A model generated the notes under the pieces. It saw nothing but the letters and a program-made list of their open reading frames with translations. It searched no databases and had not been told where the DNA came from. Position numbers and translations under genes: made by a program. Shown here piece after piece: positions 43,011-55,807 of a stretch of DNA of 64,000 nt (positions are counted from its first letter, which is position 1; every line of letters begins with the position of its first letter). The stretch is from Leptoclinus maculatus (lineage: Eukaryota; Chordata; Actinopteri; Perciformes; Stichaeidae), in the NCBI GenBank assembly GCA_032191485.1, contig JAVDOI010000010.1:9011123-9075122 (forward strand). Reading direction: 5' to 3'.

Positions 43011-43317
43011 AACATACTGTGCAGAACCATTAGCGTTGGCTGTCGACTCTTATGCTGTGTCCCAAATCCATACTAGACTCAAAATCCAAGCAGGTGTCGC
43101 AAATGCCTTGTGTTCACACTGAATAAGTGACTACATTGTGTAAAACAACAAAACAAAACAATACACTAACTGCAAAAACGGTACACTAAGAAAATTAGTA
43201 TATAGTTTATATGTTATAATGGGATGTCACAATATCAGATTTTCAATGTTATCGCAATTAAAAAAATTAAATTAACTTTTTTTATTGTGCGTTTTGTCTC
43301 TTTTTTTGGCAAACGTG

Positions 43318-43361
<44 letters not shown>

Positions 43362-46300
43362 ACATAATTTAAGTGATGCTGGATTATTAACATGATCCAA
43401 TTATCACGGTTATCATCAGTAATAGTATATTTCGTATGAAACTGGGACACATCATTGTTCCATTTGGAAGTTGGAAGTAAACCCCTCAATGTGCAGAAGG
43501 TCTGGTTCACCCAGCCGCAAAATGCTACCTCAGCCAAGATTATTTCCCCCCCCTGTCTTTGACACGTGCACTACTGTCTGATGAAAAGAAATGTATCTTA
43601 CGGCTTTTAGTTTTTCCCCCTGCTGTACCGAACTCGCACCAACACATTACTTCAGTTTACCACTACAGCCCGAGTGCTGTGCCGGTAGCTTATAGCATAG
43701 CTTACAATGGCTGCCTGCTGTAGGTGGAAACAAGGCTGCTCAGAGCCGTGAGACTGAACCAAAACAGTAAAGTGGCCAGCTGTAAAACCAAGACAATGAG
43801 CCGAAAGAGGCTAAAACACACGTTTGATGATCATTCTCTCTGCGTGACAGTGAGATTCGTTTTTATTAATACAAATTATATTGTGTATTCAAAACACATT
43901 GGATTTATTAGTATTATTACATACATTTTATGTGTTTCATTTATGTTTGACTAGCAAATATACATCACATTAAGTTTATTAGTATTATTTATGTTAAAAC
44001 TATGTAATCCAAATGGATGGAAATTGTATATGCAATTAAAATACATAAATCTTAATCATTAGGCCTAAATATTTCTGTGAGTGCATGCGCTGCTAAATGG
44101 AGTGAAAAGGCGTTGTGTTACGTTCCCCAGCTTTCCCGAGGCTGATAGAGCTTCATCACATCCAAAAAGATGACGGCGTATCGTCCACATCCTCTTAATC
44201 ACCCAGAGGTACTTTCAGATGCATGTTCTGCAGATGACCTTGACTTCCTCTCTCTGAGCGGGATGCGCTCACTGAGTATTTAATCTGTGATGTGCCACTC
44301 TCAGAGTTTGAGGATTACTTTCCTCATGCTCCGTTTGAAAAGCTTTAACAGAGAAGAGTGAGAGTGAGATTTGGTGATAACCCCGATAGAGCTATTGATT
44401 TGCTTAGAGGACCTGCTTCACATCTGGCAAGATTCAAGAGAAAATAGCTGAGAAATGTAATCAATGTGCTGACGGCGAATCAAAAGAAGTGTTGCACACC
44501 AGCTGCCTGTTCGTTACCATGTTCCTCTTTCCACCAGCAAATGTTTGTACCTCGGTGGATTCATGCTTGTTTGTGTTGCAGTAATTACAGATGGTGTATA
44601 TCAAATATATTCTGTGAGGAAGAAAAAGAAAAAACTCAGATTGGTTTCTTTCATTTGCAAACAAGACTGACATCTTGGAGAATTTCTATTTGCTCAAGGT
44701 GTCATGTCATGTGGCAGAATGGCAGGCTGCAGCTGAACTCAATTACAGCCTCCCTGTGTAGGCAGGCCAACACACAAAGGCAGCATCTGAACAATCTACC
44801 TGAGTTTGCATCACTTTTTCCTGATGATTTCAACAGTTTCTGTGCAAATATACAGCAAATATACAGCAAATCTTCTTCATAAAAGCAAAACATTTCTAAA
44901 ATGCAGCCTAGTATCAAAGAAGGTTAAATTGAAATGTGTTGTGTGGTTGGTTTTGTGGCCAGGCCTTGTGCTCCTTTCCTTGGCGTATTTAAATGGGCTT
45001 ATACCATCTATTCAAACCTTTTTCTGTGATGAATTCTGTCTTGTAACGCCTTTCACAAACCTCTCTGCATTCATACAATTTGAATTGTTGGACCATGGAC
45101 TGTAAACAAAGCAGGGTCTACCACTGTAACCGTCCCCTTAAAATAGTTGGTCTTTTGTTTCATATAGTTTAATTAAAGTAAAGAGCGACAACATATCTGC
45201 TTCCTGGGTGGTGCTAACATGTTCTCACCATGTCGGCTCATGTTTCGTCTTGGTGCTCATGTAGAAAGGGTGGACTGGACCCTCTATTGTCAGCAGTGTG
45301 AATATGTTGTGTGACAGACAGCAACTTGACCCCTAAGGAGGCAACCACAAACTGAAAACAGAAGCACGGTCACATCTGTTTGCTGGAGTTTAACAATGGT
45401 CGTTTTTTTAAGGTTATTCCTGAGATGCAATTGGAAAAATAGATGAACCTAATTTGGCTCACTTGTTAATATTTTGGGATTGAATGCAGAAAAGTTTCCC
45501 AATTCGAACCCTAAAAATTCAACTCTTTGAGGCAAATGATATCAACGAGTATTACAATTTCTGTCAGGATCCCTGAACGGTGTCCAAGACGCCAGTTCTG
45601 TTCACTGAAACACTTTTAGCATTCACTTCAGCACTTGGTGAAAACATATATTATGTCTGCATGCCCGAGTTGATCTTTCACTAAACTGTCTCCTCACCAG
45701 ATAACATAAATATTCTCAGATAAGAAACGCAACTGACATTCTACAAGCACAGTAGCCTGAATGCAACCGTTTCATTTCTCATTTTATCAGCATGACTGAA
45801 AGAACAGGTACATATTTACCCAGTTTGTGCCTCACATCAGTTCCTCTGAAAGATAATTTACAAAGAGCCCTGCTTCCTCACTTTGAGAACCACTGCAACA
45901 GAAAATGTGTATTGCACTAAAAAAAAACACATCTGCAGCACACGGAGGGGGGAACCAACTCCGCTGCAGAGTTATCACATCATAGTCAGCCTCGAACATG
46001 GACTTAAATATGTTGTATTTGCAGGAATTTTCACAAATTGATCGTTTTAGTAATGTCTTCCCACAAATGATGTAATTGTTTTCCACATAAACACATTGCT
46101 CTTGTTCCAACACAATTTGTTCCCACAAAAAATGTATGAATTACAATTCCATAATGTGTAAGAACATGGATCTTGTACCTAGTAATAACTTGTTCTACCA
46201 ACATAATATTGTGATCTTATTCCTTTACTGTTCTCAAGTCAATTTTATAGCTTAATATCATGAATAACACATTTTCCTTCAGGGGCTTTACAATCTGTAC

Positions 46301-46429
46301 AGCATACAATATACTACGTTGTTTGACTCTCAATTTGGATAAAGAAAAAATCACGTCAAAAAATGAAAACATTTAACCATTTAAATGTGGAAAAAAAAAA
46401 ACAGGAAGATCAGCAGAGGAGGAATCTCT
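43011..46429. other. intergenic with (TA)n and old repeats
   Basis: A (TA)n run lies at 43325-43354. The 138-codon frame at 44466-44882 shows no family motif, no codon-use bias and no splice context, so it is not called. At about 43660-43760 a GTAGCTTATAGCATAGCTTA segment resembles dispersed repeats. Confidence 0.4.
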
Positions 46430-47235
46430 CACCCAGGACTCAAGATTAATTTTGCAGTTGTCATACCAGGCAGTGAGACAGTTGGTCAAGATGCTCTTGA
46501 TGGTGCGTCTGTAGAATGTGGTCATGATGGGTGGGTGGGCGTTCGACTTCCTCAGTCTCCGCAGGAAGTGAAGGCGAGAGCCTTCTTGGTGAGAGCTGTG
46601 GTGTTGGTGAACCAGGTCATGTCCTCTTGGTCGCCTGGTTTTGGGGGACTCTGAATTTGGGATTCAAGCCCGTGCACATGAAAGAAAGCCAGGCCCTCGT
46701 GTTTTCTGTCGTTGTTATTTTTGCATGTGCGCTCCCAGGAACTTGGTACTGCTGACTCTCGACGGAGGTGCCGTTGATTATCAGCGGGAGGTGCTCACTG
46801 CGGCTGCTTCTGAAGTCAATGACCATCTCCTTGGTCTTGGAGTTGTGTTGAAGCACTGTACTCCGCTTCCCTATTAGCTATAGTGGTATGATTGTAATAA
46901 ACGCTGAGGTAAAAACTATGAACAGCATTCTAATGTGAGTGTTCTTGTTTTCCAAGTGGGTTAGGGTCAGGCGCACAGCAAAGGAAATTGTATCCTCAAT
47001 GGACCGGTTGGTCTGGTATGCAAATTGGTGGGGGTCTAAGGTTGGGTTAGAAAGGATCTGGTGCACTGCATGACCAGCCTCTCAAAGCACTTCATTATAA
47101 CTAATGTCAGTGCAGTGGGGCGGTTGTCATGTAGGCATGAAACAGGGGGCATCTTGGGCACAGGTACGATGGTAGCAGACTTGAGGCACCTGGGAACAGC
47201 AGCCTGGCTCAGAGAGATGTTGAAGATAGCCGTGT
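46430..47235 (-). pseudogene. LINE reverse transcriptase fragment with core deleted
   Basis: On the minus strand the pieces run in LINE order. Sequence encoding SATIVPVPKMPP and ALTLVIMKCFERLVMQC (about 47190-47070) is followed by LDPHQFAYQTNRSIEDTIS and RMLFIVFTSAFITIIP (47066-46880), then TKEMVIDFRSSRSEHLPL (about 46830-46780). The first catalytic motif is broken (FIVF where FIDF is expected), and the FADD core between the last two segments is missing. It is a dead copy of an L2/Rex1-like LINE, also interrupted at 46628. Confidence 0.75.
46628..46729 (+). mobile_element. short SINE-like element inside the LINE, copy 1
   Basis: TGGTCGCCTGGTTTTGGGGG, then GTGCACATGAAAGAAAGCCA and GGCCCTCGTGTTTT, interrupt the LINE reading. 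The same roughly 90-bp unit occurs at 49887-49980. GCCTGG near its start can pair with CCAGGC near its end, and the unit is followed by a T-rich tail. The parent RNA is unknown. Confidence 0.6.
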
Positions 47236-47339
47236 TACTACCGTGATAGCAGTGTGCCGTGTGACCACGTCGTGCCCTTGTTAACTACACACTTACATAA
47301 CGGCCACGCCGCGCCCTTATCCAAATTTACACAATATAG

Positions 47340-47794
47340 TGTCACGGGGCATGGTGAAGGACTCAAGTGCAGACCAGGCAGAGTAGCGTGCAAACGAATA
47401 TTTATTTAACAAACAACACAGGAAACTCACAGGACATGACAGGGGATCCACGGACAAGACAGGAGACAAAGGGGATAATCCAGCAGGAACGGGCAGACAG
47501 ACGGGAAAACCGGGAACAGGACTAGCCAACCGGGCAGGAAGGCATGAAGCACATGGGGTAACAAGAAGCAATGATCTGGCAGTGAGTGTGTGTGTGAGGC
47601 AGGGGTTTAAATAGAGGTGAGAACAGGTGAGGGGAGTTGTGCTGATGAGAGGGAAGTGCTAGATTAATGATCTGAGGCAGGTGAAGGGAATTTAGACTGA
47701 GGGAGTGACTGACAGGTGTACTGAATAAACTGATTAGATGAGTGAGGAGGGTGTGGATCTAGACAAAGACAGAAGGCAAAGCCTAATCATGACA
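47340..47794 (-). mobile_element. gypsy-like solo LTR with perfect 5-bp duplication
   Basis: Begins TGTCACGGGGC and ends CATGACA, flanked by tatag at 47335-47339 and 47795-47799. On the minus strand it starts TGTCATGATTAGGCTTTGCC and carries an AATAAATA polyadenylation signal (about 47398-47405) near its 3' end. No internal retroviral or gypsy coding sequence adjoins it, so it formed by LTR-LTR recombination. The class is inferred from LTR style. Confidence 0.85.
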
Positions 47795-47799
47795 TATAG

Positions 47800-49380
47800 G
47801 GCTACACCGTGTCCAAACAATAAGCTATTAACACGGCTACGCCGTACTCCTGCTGGACTACACAGTTAAATATCACACACAAATACTTGCATTCGGTTTG
47901 TAACTGTCTTCCCGTACCTTCTTGATTTACCTTAAATTTTAGGAGAATGCACTTTTCCAGCTTCAGGTTACTTTGCGGTCTCTCCCCGTGCCCAGATGCG
48001 GCCTTCAGGGTCCATGCGGTCCGTGGACACCTTCGGCTAAATTTCCTGTAATCTATCTACACCGATTTTTATTGAAACGGCTCCGCTCACCTTTTGTTCG
48101 TGTACACTCCGAAAGTGTCCGCGGTCCCACGTCCCCGTTAGCCGTCTTAGAGTTCGTCAAGACCCTTCGTGGTTTGCCAATTTTGTTAGGGCCGAACTTT
48201 TGAACACAGAGAGAAACCGCCCCCCTCCCTGCAGCCATGAGCTCTCAATCGCCTCCAAAACAGAACAGCAGGTCAAAATCTTAATGGATTTATTATCCAA
48301 CAAACATAAAAACAGTTACAAACCGAATCACACTATTAATAACAAAACAAACTTATAAATTCCATGAAATGTGAGATCCAATCCGAGCCAGCCAGGAGGC
48401 TGGCAGGCCTCAACACACTCAAACACACTCCTACAAGTACATACACTGTAACACATAATATCCATAATTAGGAGCGCTTTAAAACTTAAATTCCTCACAG
48501 CCGTGAGGACATCTCTCAGCTGCGCGCCACAGTCCTCGAGTATGTGTCCAGGTATGTCGTCCGGTCATGCAACCATTCCGGGGTGTTTGGTCCTGGACAC
48601 GGCTCTCTTCACGCTGGTTGGGGTGACACACAGAGCCTGCTCTTGAAGCTGTGGCGAGGCTTTTAGGGCAGTTTGAGGCTTCAAAGCGTGCATCGAAGTC
48701 ATTAAGCTGGTCAGGGAGGGAGGGGGGTCACTATCACACACCTGTGGTGGGGCTTTGTAGTCTGTAACGGCTTGGATTCCATGCCACACTGTGCCCTGTT
48801 ATCTGTGAAGTGGCTGTTGATCTTCAGAATGGACAGACATGCAATAGATATTGTGTGTACGGATTAGAGCAACGAATAAAATTACAGTAACGACAATTAG
48901 GATGACAGAATTATACATAGAATGTAGATGAAGAATCGGGGGGGTCTCCGTCTTGTTGTCTTGCATTATGTTGTTTATCTATTGGAAAACTAGATAAAAG
49001 TTGGTAGAGAGTGCACTCAAGTTAAAGCACTGAGGTTTTGTTTAAAAGATTAAAATCTCCACCACTGATAAAGTAAAGAACAGAGTTGAAGAGAATGAAG
49101 ACCATTTCATTTGATACTGTTACTGTTACATATATGGTGTATATGTGAATACTGCAAATATAAGTACTGATGTTATTATTATTATTATTATTCAGTGGGT
49201 TTTATTTCCCCCCTTATGTTAATATGCATTATATGTATTCTATTTTCATCTTAGTTTTATCTCATTTCCCGTATGGAATGTGCTATACAAATATAGATCA
49301 TTATTATTTTATTATTATTATTATTATTATATAAATCTTTAGCTACAACAAAATTAAACCTGTCGCTTGTCTTCACACTG
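47800..49380. other. unassigned repeat-like region with 16-bp inverted repeat
   Basis: The solo LTR splits a unit containing repeated CACGGCTACGCCGT-like motifs. ATTCGGTTTGTAACTG (47891-47906) recurs inverted at 48312-48327. A run at 48270-48300 (CTTAATGGATTTATTATCCA) looks like a transposon 3' region. No gene is supported. Confidence 0.45.
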
Positions 49381-49409
49381 GCATGTTGTAAAAGCAGAAG
49401 TCAGGAAAT

Positions 49410-49694
49410 CAGCGGCGGTCACGTGATGCCGGAGGGGGCGGGGCTCTGCGTCTGTGCCGGCCAGTAGCAGCGCAGCGTCGGTCCAGGTCCCAGCAAGCTC
49501 CATGGGTGAAAAAAACCCGACAGAGGAGACGAATAACGGTACACTCCAATATTTATGGAGCCGATCCCCGCGTGCAACCGTGCATCTGCGTGTCCTCTTG
49601 TACGTGAATAGATGTGTTCGGAAACGGACGAGGTGGACGGCATTTTGGGGCTGACGAAAACAAGCGGTCCACCATTGTCTGCCTAGAAATAAGA
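49410..49694 (+). promoter_or_regulatory. CpG-rich promoter-like block, candidate st6galnac3
   Basis: Contains CACGTG (49421-49426), a GC box GGGGGCGGGGCT (about 49434-49445) and clustered CpGs (GCCGGCCAGTAGCAGCGCAG). The surrounding DNA is AT-rich. An upstream reading frame starts with ATGGGTGAAAAAAACC at about 49502 and ends at TGA before the candidate main start. This looks like a vertebrate promoter with first exon. The gene assignment depends on the next feature. Confidence 0.55.
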
Positions 49695-49712
49695 ATGGCC
49701 TGGATGTGCAAG
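49695..49712 (+). CDS. st6galnac3: candidate first coding exon of st6galnac3
   Basis: ATGGCCTGGATGTGCAAG encodes MAWMCK and is followed directly by a strong donor (gtaaga) in phase 0. As I remember it, mammalian ST6GALNAC3 starts MACILK, and its gene follows ACADM, RABGGTB, MSH4 and ASB17 on human 1p31. Length, phase-zero end and position all fit. ST6GALNAC3 is a Golgi type II sialyltransferase acting on gangliosides such as GM1b. The transmembrane exon was not found downstream, so the first intron must exceed 14 kb, normal for this gene. Six codons cannot prove identity; a non-coding first exon of another gene is possible. Confidence 0.42.
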
Positions 49713-49886
49713 GTAAGAGGGGGTTTCTCTCTCATATACATTACAACCAGAAAAGGGGAAAAAGGGTGGAAAAATCGCACAAGGATCTGGCGTGGGTGGC
49801 TTTAGTGTGCGTTTCAGCAGATGTGAAATGTGAGCTGGTTGTGGTGATGCTCCGTGGAGGCAATTAACCCTCCTCTGCTCTCTGTC

Positions 49887-49980
49887 TGGTCGCCTGGTTT
49901 TGGGGTACTCTGAATTTTGGATTTAAGCTCGTGCACATGAAGCAAAGCCAGGCCCTCGTGTTTTTTTTTTTTTTTGCATT
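49887..49980 (+). mobile_element. short SINE-like element, copy 2
   Basis: TGGTCGCCTGGTTTTGGGGT, TTTAAGCTCGTGCACATGAA, GCCAGGCCCTCGTG and a 15-T run then GCATT. It matches 46628-46729 with few changes and sits in the presumed first intron of the 49.7-kb gene. Confidence 0.6.
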
Positions 49981-52900
49981 TGGTTCATGTTTGAGTGTCA
50001 TTGCTCTTAAAAGAAAAAAAGCAGGCCATGCAGCCATGCTGTGTTCACAACATACCTCATGACATGTTCAGGTGTTCACATTATGTGAGGAGTTTACAAC
50101 ATCAGCCACAGCTGCCTTAACAGATGAGGATAAAGTTTACAAAAGTTCCTCAGTGACTCTCACTGTCCTCTTTGTTTCATCCTTTTCAATTTTCAGTGTA
50201 GTTCAGTTAATAGCACTACTTTACAGATGTTGACATTAACAACACTGTATAGAGCTTATGGTGTAGTTATATGACACAAAACACACAGGGTTGTCATTAT
50301 CGATTAATCTGCTGATTTCTCTATAAAATGTCAGATAACTGTGAAATATGTCTATTACAGTTTCCCAGAGTTCAAGATGACATTTGAGAAATTGAAATCA
50401 ACAAATGTGTGGTATTTGTGATTAAAAATTACTCTCAGGTTTAATCGATGATCACATTTTTTTGCTGACAAATTCTGCTACGTTAGTTGACTAATAGTTA
50501 CTTCTGTTTACATTCATAGGCTCATTTTTCAATTTCTCAATGATGCATTTTGTCTCTAAAATGTCAAAAAAAGAGTGGAAAACAGTTTTCCAGAGTCCAA
50601 GGTGACTTCTTCAAATAGTTTTTTGAGGCCGATCAACAGTGCAAAACACAAAGATATTCAGTTTTACAATAATAGATAACAGCAAATCCTTTTGAGAAGC
50701 CGTTTGAGAAGCTGGAACCAACTATATTTGACTTTTTTTGCTTAAAAAGTGACTTAAATAACTTATCAATTATAAAAAATAGTTGCTGTCGATTGACTTG
50801 CACAACTTGTTTTGTCCGAAAGATATTGCATTTGCAGCAAATCTTAATATTGGGGTTTCTGGAACCAGAGAATTACTTGAGTTTTTTGCTCAATGATAAT
50901 GATGTATTGATGATTTTAGCTCTAGTGGATGTCTGTGTAAGTGTGTTTGTGTGTCTGTCTTTCACAGGGACATACAGTACTTGCTCACGCACACATTGTT
51001 AACACAGCTTCAACAGTTTGCATAGCACATTTTGCTTTCCATATAATTTGGTTATATGTAAATAGAACTGGCACCAATGCAAAATTGGAACGCTGTCGTG
51101 ATGAGTGATGATCCTTCGTTCACATCCTTTGTCAATGCAGTAGCTGACAGGAAGTAAACTTGGACCAAAGCCGAACGACAATGAAAAGGTCTAATTCATA
51201 AAGTATTATTTTGATTATTATTTTTATAAAAAAGTTTTTTGTAAGAAAAGCTGTTTCATGTTCTTTAATATGAGGCATTGAATTGGTACAGGGGCTGCAA
51301 CTCATCATTTTCAAAATTGATTTATCTGATGATGGCAGTCAGTTTTTTTCTATTTCTATTTCTATGAAATGTAAAAAAATGTAAAAAAAAATGGCCACCA
51401 CAGGTTAAAGTAAACGTCATTTTATGCCCGACCAACAGTCTAAAACCCAGAGATATTCCGGTTACTTTCTCTTAAACCCCAATCTCTAATCTATTGCACA
51501 GTGACACCCAATGTTGTAGTTCTCAGTGTGCTGGTGAGGTTGTTAAGGTTTTAATATAGTAAAAGATGAATTCATCATCAGTGTATTTAAGGATCATCAG
51601 CGTCATTCCTCTCCATTCAGAAGAGTCCACATGTTTATTTGTCTCAGACAGCTCCTCACAGTTAACATACAGTCTGTTTGGTTTCGTCAGACTTTATGTT
51701 TTATCCGTATTATTATTTTTGACCAAAGTTACCAGTTTTATCGGCTAACAGAGTTCTCATTCATTTAAAGGCACTTTTTTTTCTCCTGTCAATCCTCCAA
51801 CGCCCACAGGAAGAACTGAGTCCGTCAAGCAACTTGTCACTTCACAAACGTTTTTTTGTTATCGAAGACGGGAGATAATTTCACACTAGATTTGACACTG
51901 TAATGTTATATTATATCATATCGCAAAAAAACGTTACAAGAAAATGGAACATGTAATTACAGGGTACAAATTGCAGAGAAGATTGAAGGAAAAGTGGACA
52001 GAAGTAAATGAGCTGTAGCTTTTAATTAAATGACTCCAGTTTTCTTGTTTCTTGTTACATTAGTCAGATGGGGCTGGGTCATTGTCTATTAGTACGTGAA
52101 TGAGGCTGTATCTTCAAATAAATATGTAAATCTGACACATTTTGTGCGGTCAAACTAGACCAGCCGCTGGTTTAATCTTTAACTAATTGTATTTTATACA
52201 CTGATATGTTTTTTTTTACTAACTGTCTGTCAGGTAAATGTAGTGGACTAAAAAGTACAATATTTCCATTCTGAAATATATTGGTGTAGAAGTATAAAGT
52301 AGCATAAAATGGAAACACTCAAGTTAAGTACACATTTTACTTAAGTAAAGTACTTAGTTACTTTTCACCACTAGTGTTCAGGTGCATGAGAGGATGCATT
52401 TCCTCAGCCACCAACTTGTCCCAGAGTTGTTGATGACACGGTTGATGACACTCTGCCATCAGGGTTCCCTCTCTTTGTTAGCGTGTGTTTTAATTGGAGT
52501 GAGTTCATCCGTGGCGAGCTGTGAAAAGGCTGTGGCTGTTGTCCTCCATCATAACAGTTCAGGATGAGCTCTCCATCACGTCTCATGGAAAGATGGTGAT
52601 TCGGCCGGTACTCCAATTACATGTGGCAGAACAAAAGCCAGCAAAGCAAGTTCACGGGTTCACGGGTACACGCAAAGTAGAAAGAACACAAAAGGAGACA
52701 AATTAATGAATGCACGCACACACAAACACACAGTCGTTTGTTTGTGTGTGTGTGTGTGTGTGTGTGTCGAGAGGTGTTGTAACAGCTACGGGGAATGCAG
52801 TGAGTGTCCCAGTTCTTAAGAGTTTCAGGGATGAATAGCAATTATCTGAGTCCCCCTTGTCCCATGTGATTGTGTTACAACAGAAGGAAGGCTGATAAAA

Positions 52901-55762
52901 AGTGCCCGCCACAGTTTTTAGAGAAAGCGCAAGACACTGGCAGGATGTTGAATGAGGCTCCGGTTTCAAAGTGTTATCAAATCCATGCTCAGATTTCCAT
53001 TTGTGTCATTCTCTCCCTTTATCTGTTTTCTTCTTCTTGAATGGGAAGTTTACATGAGAAGTTGTGGCTTCACTGGGTCCTAAAGGAGAACCTGATTCAT
53101 TTGTATTCCTACTGTTTATACAGATCAATTACTAATAGTTTCATATATTACTTAATACAATTATAATAATACAACTCACTTTTTAAAGTTTAGTTTTACT
53201 CCTAAATATGTGAGATAAGAATCAATGAAGAGTGAAAATCCCTCCAACAGGAACTATCATTGCAGTTGTATGTGTACATTTAACCGCTGCACTCTACGAC
53301 TAATATCTGCTGGATAATTGGTCAAAATTGCATGACTGAAAATAAGAAATTTAAGTTACATTTATTTTTCTCTTGTGTAGCGCTCCCTACATTAAACGTC
53401 TCCAGGTATCGTGGATTTTGGTTCTGACTGATAAAAGTAATTGGTTATATGTCACATCTGTGTGGACACAAATGGTTCAACTTAAATTCTAGCACTCGAC
53501 ATTTGAAGTGAAGATGGTCTCCAAAAACCTGGTATTAGGTTATTGCACAAACATTGTATGGGTGTGTATTTCGTTCGATAAGTTGCAAGAAAGAGTAAAG
53601 AATGTTAATATAGATACAGTGTCTCCATTACGTAGTTTGTCCACCAGAGAGCGTTGAAGATTTTATTTTTGCTCAAATGCTCAGTTTGTATCTTGTTGAC
53701 ATTTAAAAAAAAAAATAAATAAAAAAAATCCTCCCAAACACTAATATCAGTATATGCAGTATCAGTTGGGTTATTGTTTGTGATTTGAACTTGTGAGTTG
53801 ATTGGCTCCTGCGGTTTTGCGAGTTTTGACAGTTATTTGCTATCGCCACCACTGAGCAACCCATGAATGAAAGGGATCCCTCCCCCTTACCTGAATCGAC
53901 TATGTAAGGACAGAGGGGGTCGTATGCTGTACAGATTGTAAAGGCCCTTAAGGGCACATTTGTGATTTGTGATATTGAGCTGTATAAATTAAATTAAATT
54001 GGTTTGACTTGACTTGCAAGACAGCTAATGCTGGCTAGACCCTCCTTTATATAATGCAGTACGTACACTAAATATACTTGTGTTGACCAAATGTATTGAC
54101 CCATAATCTAGTAAACTTTGATTTGTAAGTGTTCATTTTAAAGTAAATTGGATGTTTGTGGAAGAGAGAGATAAAGCAAGACCTGCAGTCTTGTAACTGA
54201 GTCTGAAAAATAAAACTTCTAAAACTTTCCACGAAATTTGTCTGTTTGAGCTAAGAAACCAATCTACTTCCTGTTTACACCGACACCCGCATGCGCCCAA
54301 GTGTGTGTAAATAGTCATGTGATATTCGTTTTCAGGCTTGCTAGTATGGACGGAAATCATTTTGCAAACGATGCTGAAACGCCAGTGTGGACAGAGATTG
54401 TTTTGTATTAAATTTTAAACGATGGATGTAGCCTGAATGACCTAAAAGAAAGTCTTTGTCTTCGCTGTTGTCGTCCATTCTGTAAAACCCCTTTTGAGCC
54501 GACAGGGTACCATTTAACCGCGTGGCTTCTTTATCATGGTAATGTAACCTACATCCGTTGTGCAAACAGAAGCTAGAAGCTAGCAAGGTTTAGCTCATTC
54601 AGAGTGGAAACCAAGGGTGATAACCTCGCTCCAGATATGGAGTTAATCCAGCGACCGTGGTCGCAGGAAGTGGGCCAGCAGATCCATCGCTCATACCAAC
54701 ATCTGGGAAGACTTAAGGCTTTACTTGATCTCCCTCTGTGTCGTTGGTCATGTTGGTCAGGTAGTCTGTAATCCTGGGTGGTTTAATCATGTGTCACTCT
54801 GCCAGTTTGAGTGCCAGCGCTGGTCATTTTCTTTCTGTTCCCAAAATACAAAGAAAAGATGGCAAGAGTTTAATGAAAGAGGTGATCAGGCAGCCTACAA
54901 ATTAAGTTCCACTCTGTAATGGCAGCATAAAATGACATGCACTCACAAAGAACCTCTAGGCTGAAACCTCTATTATTACTGTACATGCATTCACAAATGT
55001 GCTCTCTAAAGCTGTAGTGTCAAGGTTTAGGTTTTATTCTTTAATTACCCTGAAACAAGAGGACGAGAAGAAGAGAAGAATGAAGTTATTAATCTGCCAT
55101 TGTTCTCCCAGACATCAGGGGAAAGTGCAAACACATTGTAATCAATACAGTAGAACATGTTGCGTTTTCATTTAAAAAGATTGCTTGGCATTTACTAGAG
55201 CGCAGTTCCAGCCTTAACTTAGTTATTCTTACAGATTTGGCTTCATCAATGGAATTTCAATTATGATTTTGGTTTACAAAGATTATGAAAAGAAGATTAT
55301 CGTCATGAAACGGTTATTGTGCTGTATTCCGTTTCGCAACGACTCTCTCATTTTGTCTTGTGTTTTAAATCCTTTTAACGCATTGCGTTTCGTCCCACTC
55401 GGCGGGTTGGGGACAGCCGCTCAGTGTGGGAGGATCCCTTTGTGGGATCCGCCCCCCCATGTCTTAATCCCCATAGCTCAGAAAATAATTGTATTTTTCA
55501 TATCAGCAGTGCATTTGTTTCCGATTTCAAAAATCATCTCAAGCTCATACATTATCTACTGATTCTCTCGGGGGTCCAAACAGCTTGAGATGCTCTGTAA
55601 TCTTCTTCTGCGTAACTTCAGTTGGTGGTCTTACGAAGGATCATTTTCAGATAATCAGCACACCACAGTGTTTGTTTTTAACCACACCTGTCTGATCCGT
55701 CAGCATGGCACAAACAAACACACACGTTCACGCGGACAGCAAGTCCGTCAGGGATTAAAGGG

Positions 55763-55807
<45 letters not shown>

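Noticed and set aside
44466..44882. 138-codon Cys-rich frame
   Set aside because: No domain, no splice sites and similar-length chance frames on the opposite strand.
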